NCBI GenBank assembly: GCA_019155205.2
Contig: JAHNZQ020000016.1
Span: forward strand, 2,008,010-2,049,682
DNA length: 41,673 bases
Direction of reading: 5' to 3'
Origin: Gracilaria vermiculophylla
Lineage: Eukaryota > Rhodophyta > Florideophyceae > Gracilariales > Gracilariaceae
Made by a program: the position numbers and the translations under genes. How positions within the stretch are numbered: the stretch's first letter is position 1; every line of letters begins with the position of its first letter. Below the pieces are notes generated by a model. That model was not told where the DNA came from, did not search any database, and was given only the letters and a program-made list of their open reading frames with translations. Shown in pieces: positions 26,333 through 35,929 of this stretch.

Positions 26333-27097
26333 TGTAGTGCAATAGCTTGCATGCGGAAAAAGCACACAAAGACGTCCGAATCATATTCTGCAGAGGTACT
26401 TCGGCGGTAGAGCCCTCTCGACGGACAACGAGATACTTTCGGGCGTAAGAGAGAGGATTCCCGGCAGCACTTGGCGTAAGAGGTAGGAGAAAGATCCCCA
26501 CTAGGTGGTTGTCTGCATATGTGGTGACTCCGTGGAGGAAAAAGATGAGAAACAAAGAGGAGCGCGGGTCGCGCGAGCCACAAGGTGAAGATGTACCATC
26601 AAGGTGGGAAGAAGGGGGGTAGCCGTAAAGCAAAAAACAACTATCTGTGAAGATCCTTGTACAAGAAGCGAGCACAGTATGACTGGTAATATACCCAAGT
26701 ATAGGCGGTTTCAGCAAACGAGGCGGACGAACAACCGTACGCTACGTGATATCCCTCGTGAGAGGCAAATACCGACGTTGGCGAAAGACTCAGAGCCAAA
26801 ACCTTGGTTACCGTATACTGAGAGCAGCAACAGGGATGCCGGTGCCCTTAAGTATTGTAGGGCTACTTAAATAAATAGGGAAATTCTAAATATATAAATG
26901 AAGAAATACCCGGCCATTTGGGCCACTGCCCGTATCCTGTAACAGGTACCGGTCCTTCCGGGCATTCCCGGTGCCACACGTGTAGGACGCGTGCTGCCGA
27001 CCACTTACGCGGGACGAAGGATTATTAATCCTCTCCTGAGCATTCCGCAGTCCGAGCCCATTCGCGGGAATACCACGAAAAACGGGCGTACACTTCA
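26333..27097 (-). repeat. 3' LTR of the gypsy element
   Basis: Its boundaries match the LTR at 35121-35873: both start TGTAGTGCAATAGC and end GT(A/G)CACTTCA on the plus strand. Shared blocks include GCGGTAGAGCCCT, GATATCCCTCGTGA and CCACACGTGTAGG. It contains a roughly 25-bp insertion near 26940 relative to the other LTR. Confidence 0.88.
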
Positions 27098-27110
27098 TAT
27101 CCCCCCCCCC
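27098..27110 (-). promoter_or_regulatory. Polypurine tract for plus-strand priming
   Basis: On the minus strand ten G residues (plus-strand C10 at 27101-27110) sit 3 bases before the TGAAGTG start of the 3' LTR. This is the expected place and composition for a retrotransposon polypurine tract. Confidence 0.75.
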
Positions 27111-27195
27111 ACAACCAAGGGCACCAGCCAGATGTGGGCGTCCCGCAGATGGACCAGAGGCATAAGTTCGCGCTGTTTTCCGGCTCGCCGGTATG

Positions 27196-27663
27196 TCACG
27201 GCAGCAAGTCAGTAGCGCACGCAGAACGCGTTGACCCGGCTTCATCGCAACATCTCCTTCCATCTTCGACGGCTTCGCCTGATACCCAATCTCTTGACCT
27301 CACCATGAGTGCGCCGCCTCTAATCCTTCCGGCGTAGTCCGGAAACGACGCCCCGGGTGCCAACAACAGACTGTCCACAGGGTTTTGTGCGGTCCAAGCT
27401 TGTGAAGGAAAACCACATGAGCGGGAGATCTCATCTACCTCGACCTGTTGAAAGTACGGGAAATTAGCCGCAAAGAGGCGGGAAAATACAGGATGGCACC
27501 GAGAAGTATCCCAGCTTGACACCAGATCGGGTGTGTTGACTTCGATGAGTGGTACTGCTCCTACGAGGACGAAGACCCGATTGTAAATGACAAGCTGGAG
27601 ACTTCGGGAGGATGTGACCTTGAAGAGGGCCATGAATTCGTGATGGTTGCGACTGACCTGCAT
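27196..27663 (-). CDS. Uncharacterised open frame between pol and the 3' LTR
   Basis: A 155-residue frame from the ATG at 27663. The frame is open further upstream to 27810 without an ATG. It lies in the 1.2-kb stretch between the chromodomain end and the polypurine tract, on the element's coding strand, and is uninterrupted although all gag-pol domains are broken. It has a basic start, a segment RSLQLVIYNRVFVLVGAVPL with one hydrophobic patch, and no recognised family. It could be an extra element-encoded protein, part of a former longer C terminus, or chance. Confidence 0.3.
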   Translation of the reverse strand: MQVSRNHHEFMALFKVTSSRSLQLVIYNRVFVLVGAVPLIEVNTPDLVSSWDTSRCHPVFSRLFAANFPYFQQVEVDEISRSCGFPSQAWTAQNPVDSLLLAPGASFPDYAGRIRGGALMVRSRDWVSGEAVEDGRRCCDEAGSTRSACATDLLP

Positions 27664-28301
27664 GAGCAGGGGCCCGGGGACCAGAGATGACCTCGCCACC
27701 CGTTTAGGCGCAGGCTGAAGCTTAGGCTGTCCTGGGTAGCCCGGTTTGGCTGCCAGCTTCACTTTCTCCTGGGAATCCCAACGGCTCTTCCTCTGAATAT
27801 GAGGCCCCAACGACGGGTGCTGACGAGTCGAATGTTATCGCAAGTTTCATCCCCGGCGTGAGCTTGAGCAACCAGGGTATCTCTGGTGATCTGTTCGCGA
27901 TGAGGTAACTCCTTGCAAATCAACTTAGCGGGATACCTCCGCCTCGGGACGGTAAAGCAGTTTAGCTTTTTCCCAGTTCTCCCCCGAGGGGGTGCTTTTC
28001 ATGAAACCTGTCTTTCGCTTCCATTTCTGATGCTTGCAGGGTCTCCGTCTCGTCCCTCTGAGGGGTGTTTACGCGTGCTAACCACAAAACTAGGCCAGCA
28101 AAAAGTGAAATTGATTACGGCCTCCCCGGAAACGTACGCCATGTAAATGGGAGAAACGACACCCGTTGTTACGATGATAATCGTCCCGAAAGCGGGATTG
28201 AAAAAACCATTTGTGTTTCCGCCGAAAACGTGAAGGACGGGGTGCTGTGGCGATTTCCAGAACTGCTGCCTCTGTGTTAAGGTCCCTGTTTGACAGGGTA
28301 T

Positions 28302-31300
28302 TTACCCTGGTCGGGCATTACACAGCATTGCCGGAGTCTCAGTACCCGCGTTGGTGTGATACTGTTCCACAAGAGAACGTGGAAGGTGCTCGATCGTCTC
28401 GAACGTGCCGGACGAAGGGTCATACCAGTACGTCATAGACGGTGTTGTCTCCGGGATCTCTTCTCGTGTAAGATGCGACGCAGATACACATATTCGTGGG
28501 TCACGCCGTGTTTCTTGTTGTGGCGGCAAGTAGACAACCTCCTTGAGCGGAGCGGAAGAGAGGTCCTCCCTCCCTTAGACGGAGCGGCAAGGAACACCGA
28601 TTGAACCGCTTGGTGGGTAATGATGCCAGTTAAAAGTGGACTTGTTATGGGATAGCTATGCGGGCGAGACCCGTCGGACAAAGTCGGCTCGTCTCGCGAC
28701 ACGTACAGAATGTCTGAAAGACCCCGGGAAGAGTGTGGCAAGACGGCAGGCCGTCTGAATGCGGGTATACCGGATGTGTGTGGGAGACGCGAGACTGCTA
28801 TATACCACAGGATTGGGCGGCAAAGGATCATTTCCAAAGAGATAGGAGGAGCTGTGGTCACTGGAGCACGAGACAGATGTTCGTGGTTGTCCTTCATGGT
28901 GACCACGACTGTATCGGCTGCTTTGCAGACGTCCTAAAAGGGCCCACCTGCCACAGGCCAGAGTTTGTGACGCTTCTCCCCTTCGGTGTTACAGAATTTC
29001 TTCCGAACGAACACAAAGTCGCCGGTTTCAATGAGTCTAGCGCGTTCCCGCCGCAAGCAAGCGCCAAATTACCGCTTGTAAGCGGCTTGGGGACGTGCCA
29101 TTGACTTCCGCGTAGCGAGGACTAGTTTCATTAACCAGTCCTTCTACCGTTCGTGGTAGTCACCCATTCAGGGGAAAGTGCCAAGCATAGCTTAAGATTC
29201 CAAAGCCACCAGGGGTGGAGCCCGTGACAGTACCATCTGAAACGGTGACACTCGGGTAGTCTGGTGAACTTGTGTTTTTTACGTAAACGGTGAACTCGTG
29301 TTTTTACGTAAACGTCAGCGCGTCAGTGTACAGGTCCCAAATCTTTGGCTCATTGGTAACATATAACCGCAGAGAAGTGAGTATAGCTTGGTTACACCAT
29401 TCAACATGCCCATTATATTGGGAAAGGAATGTCGTAATGAACAAATTCTTTACGTCCGGGATAGGGCAAACATCCTGGAAGAACTTGTTCGTGAATTTTT
29501 TTCCGGCATCGGAAAGTAACTCGACTGGAGGGCCGCAGCTGAATGTCCAAAGCCTGGCAAACGCTTTGGCAACAGTTAAGGCTGTAAGCTTCCGTATACG
29601 GGCAGTTCGAACAAATTTCGAGAAGCGGTACGTGATAACGAGCAGGAAGGTATGGCCTTTCTACGTCGTAAGGAGGGTACTGAGGATTTCGATCGCAAGG
29701 AACTCAAGCGCGGCCCATGCAAGAAAACTCCAGACTTTCGTGGCATGTTTGCGAAGCTTCACCTTGTTCTTCGCACACTCTGTGCCGTAACGCACAGTAA
29801 CGTATCCGTCGGCCGCGATGGTGGGCCAGTAGAAATGCAACCTGAGGGCCAGGTAGAGCTTCCTACCTCCGGCGTGGCCGCTGACCTTCGTGTAATGCGA
29901 AATATTCAATACCCACGTTTGCAGTGAGTGAAAAACCACGATCTGTGGGGTGGCTTTGACTGTGCGGACAAGATACCCGACGTTATTTACCCTGAAAAGG
30001 AGAAGTTCACCACCGTTGATATGGGCTCGTTTCTCCGTGCACAATGGATTGGCAAATTGTTTTCAGATCATTTCCTCCTTTTGTTCCGGTAGAAAACATC
30101 CAGGTACGGGGTTTCCATACTGAATCCTGCCTTCTGCGAGCATATTGTCTATGTCAGCTCCAAAGTTCCAGTCGACTGGCCACTCCGGCTCTGCTGGATC
30201 TATCCATTCCGGATTGGAGGGCATTGTCTTGAAACACCAAATTTCATCTTTCTCCGAAGGAATTGCTTCCCTGGTAGGGGGCAGATGCGACAGGGCGTCG
30301 CCCTGGGTGTTCTGTGCACCCTTTGTGTATTACTATTCGGTAGTTGTATTCCGCTCGGCGGAATCTCCATCAAATCAGGCAATCTGATGGATCAGTAATG
30401 TAAATCAACCGCCTCGGGGAGGACTAATCCATGTACACGTTGAAATGCTCCCATCTAAGACATGGGCGAAAGGTGGAGAGTGCCCACAAGACTGTTAGCC
30501 ACTCTTTCTCCGAAACGGAATAGTTCCGTTCGTGCTAATTGAGCGAGCATAAACAATAGCCAAATGGGTGTCGCTCATCCTCTGGGGTGGATTGAAAGAG
30601 CACGCCACCAATTTGGTAATCGTTTCAATCCGTATCAATGGAGTATGGAAGACCCGGTTTGGGTAACAAGAAGATCGGTGCTGAAATGACCTCCTCCCGA
30701 AGGGAGTGAGAAGCATCTGTTTGAGCGGATATGAAGGGTTCTAGTTAGGTTGGTAGACATTTCCGCAGTAGCTCGTTGAGGCATGCGAATCAGGATTTGG
30801 CTAAAAATTGTAAAATCCTGAGTGGCGTCCCTGCCAGACATGCAGCAATATCCGACAAACTTGGGATCAACCGTCTGTGAACGTTTATCAGCCACAGGAA
30901 GGAGCAAAGCTCGGCCTGCATTCTCGGTTCCTTTGCCTTTGCCAAGGATTTAACAGGAACTTCTTCGATCGACAGCCATTTGGGACGGATTATTTGCCCC
31001 AAAATTCTTCACTGCATCGGTGAGAACCTCGCACTTTATCAATTTCAGCGTCACCCCTGCTTCTTGCAAAACAGTCATGACCTCTCTCAAATAGGTGAGG
31101 TGGTCATTCAAATCGTTTGAAAAGACGAGGATGTCATCCAGACATACGAGACACGTCTGCCACGTAACGCGGCTCAACAGGATGTCGTTGGCACGCTGGA
31201 AGATGTCGAGGGCAAAACTTAGCCCAAAAAGGCATCCACGTGAATTGGTAGGGGCCGGAAGGGCAAATAAACGCGGTTTTTTGGCGGTGTTATTTCCGAA

Positions 31301-32640
31301 CGGGGACTTGCCACTAGACCTAATTCGCATACAACGCGGTAAATCTGGTGGCATTCTCAAGGGAATAGATATATTCGTCCATAAGAGGAATGAGTTACGC
31401 GTGGCGTACCGTCACTGCATTAAGACGGCGATACTCAACGCAGAACAGCGAGGTTCCATCAGAGTTCAGGGCTAGTACAACTGTGGATGCCTAAGCGGAC
31501 TGAGCGGACTCAATCACAACTGCGTGCAGCATCTTGTCGACGTGGAACTGCTCTTGTTCCCAGACCTTTGCTCCGTCTCTGTAAGGGTGATGTGCCACCG
31601 TCCTTTTGTCCAGCTGCATATTAATACGGTGTTCCGTTCCAATAATCTTCCCAAGATAACCGTCCTATATCGTGGTAAATTCCTGCAACATATTGTGAAG
31701 GCGTTTGCAGTGTCACTCTGGAACGTGTCCAAGATCGAGATACTCGATTTCTTTCTGAGGGTATGCGGCATCAGAGCTTGTCGGCATGAGGATTTCTCTC
31801 TCACAAGCCTCTCTCTTGCTCTCTTTAGGCGAATATTCTCACTCATGGGTACGCGATAGCATCTCTTTTCCAGGATAACCGGCTCCAATCCCCTTTGCTG
31901 CCCTGTCATCGGTGACGATCCTGAGAACCTCGGCGAAGATCATCTTGGTTGGCACCATTTCCAGTGGGTGTGGCGTGACTGAGCCAATGACTCGGTTCTT
32001 CATCAGATACTGGGGATTGTTATCATGCTTGGCAACCAGGATGCGGAAAGCAGTATTCGTTGTCACCTGCACAATCTTATTTGCAACGGCTAATCGATAC
32101 TTCTCGTACAACGAGAAAAGGAGTTGAATAACGCGTACACCGTGATGACGGGAGTGTACATCCACCATCACTTCGGTTCCTGGAAAAATCCGGATCGATT
32201 TAGCTACTCGGAGCTTTGTCGATTCCCATGGGCTAGGTTGAGGATCCTGCGCATCAGGGAGGGGTGTCCGTTTCTGTGAGACACTCTTCGAGGGACGACG
32301 AACATTCTGAACGAAGGATCCATCTTCCAATTCCACACTGCTTTCGCGGGGCCGGATTGCATCGATGAAATGAACGCAGTAGTCCAATCCCAGTATCGCT
32401 GTAATTGCCAGCGACTAGCATATCACGAAGTCAAGCTTCACCATCAAGCGTCCCAGGCGTACGACTAAGTAGACGATTTCCATCGTTTTCAATGGGTTAT
32501 TGCTTGCATCCACGATGTGAAGTGCCGCTCCATAAGGGATTCTAGACCGCCATTGCGGAAGTAATACAGATTCAACATCAAAGTAGGGGCCTGTACCGGT
32601 ATCGAGTATCCTGAGATACCGTAGCATAAACTGTGTCTTC
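28302..32640 (-). pseudogene. pol pseudogene: protease, RT, RNase H, integrase, chromodomain
   Basis: Domains are read across several phases. Retropepsin has ILDTGTGPYF near 32603 and an ILGLDYC flap-side motif. Reverse transcriptase lies at about 31540-30900, with FCVEYRRLNAVT and LVCLDDILVFS, where the active-site YLDD is CLDD (31144-31133). RNase H lies at about 30650-30330 with HERNYSVSEKEW. The integrase zinc-binding region (about 29960-29850) retains GHAGGRKLYLALR but has lost one Cys. The integrase core has ELLSDAGKKFTNKFFQDVC and GHVEWCNQAIL (about 29540-29380). A GPF-type module has KLWPVAGGPF near 28950. A chromodomain-like end reads WYDPSSGTFETIEHLPRSLV (28430-28360). In-frame stops occur, for example within the RT fingers and RNase H. 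Not functional. Confidence 0.88.
29263..29313. repeat. Tandem 25/26-bp duplication within integrase
   Basis: GGTGAACTTGTG..ACGTAAAC (26 bp, from 29263) is followed directly by a 25-bp copy from 29289. They differ by one T in a T-run and one substitution. The duplication interrupts the integrase reading frame. Confidence 0.85.
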
Positions 32641-33169
32641 GGCCAAGGTCGGTGTAGACCTTATAATTACGCTTGGCCATTACCAGGACTCTGTCCGTAA
32701 ATCTATGATTTGTAACCTGTGTCCATGTTCGACGAAGAACAGCGAAGCGTCCCGAGTCGGCGTCTGCGTTGTCATTCCTCGCCAGGACGTACACCAGGGA
32801 GCGAGGCTGCAGCGCCTCGGAAGTCACACACCTCGACCTTGTGGACGCCTCTCCCGATGGGGAACCCCAGCGGTTAGGATTTCTGGTCAAGGACGTCCTG
32901 AAACGATCGCTCTGTCTCCTCTGTAACGAGGGTTTGGCCATTTTGGGCACGGTATCCCGCGGAAGCGAAGATTTTTTTTTGGCTCCTTTCCCTGTGGACG
33001 GTACCGGTCTCGCCGGTACATGCAGCATGAGCGGGTTTGGCGTGACTGCGCTGAAGTTTTTCTTGGCATGGAGATACGACGCAACCGAGACGCACGCCTT
33101 TTTCTCCAGAGTAAGGGCCTCGTAGCTGGCTGCCATCGAATGCAAGTCCCGTCTCGAGAGGAGACCCTG

Positions 33170-35018
33170 CGGGGAAGTGTAACCATGGGCATGGCGCACA
33201 TGGCAGATCCACCCTAATACGTGACACGAAGCAATGTCCTGAGCATCAAGGACTCGTCCTTGTGTGCCAGAGTTCAACTAACCCGGACGTTGGTTACGGA
33301 CAAACTCGTTTGGAAACGGAATATAAGGGGCCGATTTCTGTACGTTTCCAGCGTACATTGCTGCATCATCCACCGCGTTCTTGTACGTCCCTTCCATCAT
33401 AGACGAGAGCTCTGAAGTAGACACCGACAGAGAATTGCCTAGCACAAAGTGAACAGTGTCATACCCCAGTTGAGGCTTCTTCTCATTTATGAGAGAAAGG
33501 GATGAAGACTTGTTTTCTGTGACCAACGCTTTGGCGGATCTTAACCTTTGATGAGGGTGGCGAGCACGATGCGTATCACCTTCGGTTTGTGCGTACTGCA
33601 CTAACTTCAAGTAAGTGAGCCTCGGCTTATCTTTTCGAAATTAGGTGACCGTGGATTTGATCGTGGTATTCAACACGTCGATGAACAAGCTACTCCTCTC
33701 AGGACCGGAATAGACGTTATGGAAACGGTGGAGAGCCTTGTTAGCGCGCACGGAATAGCTGATTTCCGTCTTCTCGTCCTTCTATTGGGTGTCTCGCAGA
33801 GCGAGGATTTCCGACTGAATCTCCTGGTTGCTGGCATAGAAACCCAGCAAGTACTGCACTGCCTTCGGCCAGCAATGTATCCCTCCTTGAGAGACTCGGC
33901 TTGAACATCTGACAGAGTTGTATTGGTCTTTAGCCACCCCCAGTAAGAGATACGGCAGAGTAAGTTAGGCCTGCTCCTCGTTCATCCCGAATACATCAGA
34001 TTCGGTGACAAATCGCGCCAAAAACTCCAACACCATTATGGGGTCTCCTACAGAAATTATCTGGTTACCCAGTGTTAGTTGCATTCTCTTGATGCAATCC
34101 CACACTATTCCCGTTTACGGCCGTGTTAAATTCATCGTGGACTCTTCCAGCAGGTGGTACCGATAAGACAAGAGCTTCTCATACATCGGGATCGTGGGCT
34201 TCAACTTCTTGAGACTAGGGTGCCTCCTGCTTTTTGTACGTGCCCGAATGGCACCGGCAGTAGGCGACTACCAAATGGAGCCAAATGAGCGGCCTTTTGG
34301 GTCCTCACCTCCAGATTCTGAACTCTCAAAACCTTCCGAGTCAGTCGGTGAAGAACTCGACGAAGTCGATATGTCATCATACTGGGCATGCTTGTTCTCT
34401 TTTGACATATGCCCACGGCGCTCCTTCTGCATCTCCCTCTGATCGTCGCGTTGAGCGATTGCAGGTAGCTCAGCCGGGATTGGCGGATCCGTCAGGAGTG
34501 CCTTTTCCAGCGTCTCGAGACGGGATCCAAAATTATTAAACCGGGTCTCCACCGCTTCTACGACGGCAGCGGGCCACCAAAATATTCCAGTATGGTGTTG
34601 ATATTTGACCTCAGAAGACGTAAGTCCGCGACCACCGCCCATACGGGGTCGACCTCAACAACCCCGCGCAGGGTGCCGAACTCCCTTGACAGCGTTTCAT
34701 GGGCAGCTCGCAAAGCGCGGAACTGCCCTACTAGGTCCTCTACTGGAGAACGTTCAACAGTACCGGGTGCTATTTTGGCGATCGCTTCAGCGGGAATAGC
34801 CGTGGACGATTCAATACCGGGAGTCAGACTATCCAGCAAAGCTGTGGGGAGATCTCGGCTGTCCGAATCTAGCCCAAAGATTTGAGACCCTTCGCAGATA
34901 GACTGGACCCAAACCGAATCGGGATCCAAGAAGTCAACCGGTTGCTTGGTTGATCACCACCGTGGTAGGTGTGGCTGGGAGTGACGACAGGCTCCGCCCT
35001 AGATGGCTTATTCGGCAT
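33170..35018 (-). pseudogene. gag pseudogene of the gypsy element
   Basis: The likely start is the ATG at 35018 (MPNKPSRAEPVVTPS), about 100 bases inside the primer-binding site. After a frameshift, the 34929-34558 frame follows with a predicted helical region FRALRAAHETLSREFGTLRG. Further phases contain VVEAVETRFNNFGSRLETLE and a Ser-rich acidic stretch. Near 33226-33170 a Cys/His cluster (SCHVLGWICHVRHAHGYT) looks like a damaged zinc knuckle. The Gag function (particle formation and RNA packaging) is the family role. The frame is broken several times. Confidence 0.65.
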
Positions 35019-35100
35019 CTTGACACCGTAGAAACGAGAAAACCACTGAGATTATCGAGAAACAAAATCCTCAAAGAGGAGACACACGTTAAAGTAATCC

Positions 35101-35118
35101 TCTCAGGTCGAGAGACCA
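35101..35118 (-). promoter_or_regulatory. Candidate primer-binding site
   Basis: On the minus strand TGGTCTCTCGACC starts 2 bases after the 5' LTR end. TGG at this spacing is the usual start of a site complementary to a tRNA 3' CCA end. I cannot name the tRNA. Confidence 0.5.
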
Positions 35119-35120
35119 CT

Positions 35121-35873
35121 TGTAGTGCAATAGCCAGCAAGCAAGAAAAGTACACGAAGACGTACGAATCTTCCTCTGCAGAGGTAGATCGGCGGTAGAG
35201 CCCTGTCGAGGGACAACACGACAGTGTCAAGTGTAAGACAGAGGTAGCCCAGTAGCACTTGGCGGGAAAGATAGAAAAATGATCTCTGCTTGGTGGGTGT
35301 CTTAATGTGTCGTGCCTCCTCGGAGGAGACCGACGGGAAAAATGGAGAGCACGGGTCGCGAGATCCACAAGGTGGAGGATATGCCAACACGGTGCGAAGA
35401 AAGGGGGAAGCCGTAAGGCAGACAACGGCGAGCAGTGAAGATCCTCGTACAGGAGCGAGCACACTATGACTGATAAGATACCAAAGAATGGGCGCTCTCG
35501 GCGAACAAGGCGGATGAGCATCCGTACGCTACGGGATATCCCTCGTGATAGGCAAATACCGACGTAGGCGGAGGGCTCAGAGCCGGAACCTTGGTTACCG
35601 TTTTATGACGGCGGCAAAAGGGATGCCGGCTCCCTTGCGCACGGTAGCGCTATTGAAATAAATAGGAAAAATCCTAAATATATAAAATAAATAAATAAAT
35701 AAATTCCCGGCCATATGGGCCACCGCAGTGCACTGTACCAGAATCCACGCCACACGTGTAGGCTGCGTGCCACCGACCGCTTTTGCAGGACTTCGTGATA
35801 TTAACCCTTTCCTGCGCAGTCAACAGTGCGAGCCTATGCTCGGGAACACCCCGAAAAACGGTCGTGCACTTCA
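35121..35873 (-). repeat. 5' LTR of the gypsy element
   Basis: A 753-bp partner of 26333-27097. It contains an (AAAT)n stretch at about 35684-35704 that is not expanded in the other copy, and a CACGTG at 35753-35758 that is conserved in the other LTR at 26977-26982. Confidence 0.88.
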
Positions 35874-35929
35874 TTACATAGAAAGCGATAATTTCTGTTC
35901 AAATGCGACTTCTGCAAAAAAAACCGGTA

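Larger units (their letters stand above)
26333..35873 (-). mobile_element. Ty3/gypsy chromovirus-type LTR retrotransposon, inactive
   Basis: A 9.5-kb element reading on the minus strand. Both ends are LTRs starting TGAAGTG and ending CTACA on the minus strand. A TGG-initial candidate primer-binding site lies 2 bases inside the upstream LTR, and a G10 polypurine tract lies 3 bases before the downstream LTR. Between them, in order, are gag, retropepsin, reverse transcriptase, RNase H, integrase and a chromodomain-like C terminus, the Ty3/gypsy order. Every domain is broken by stops or frameshifts. The LTRs are only about 75-80 percent identical by eye and no 5-bp target duplication is evident, so the copy is old or recombined. 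Confidence 0.9.

Noticed and set aside
26328..35878. A 5-bp target-site duplication around the gypsy element.
   Set aside because: The flanks GCCTG and TTACA do not match, and shifting the boundaries by a few bases did not help.
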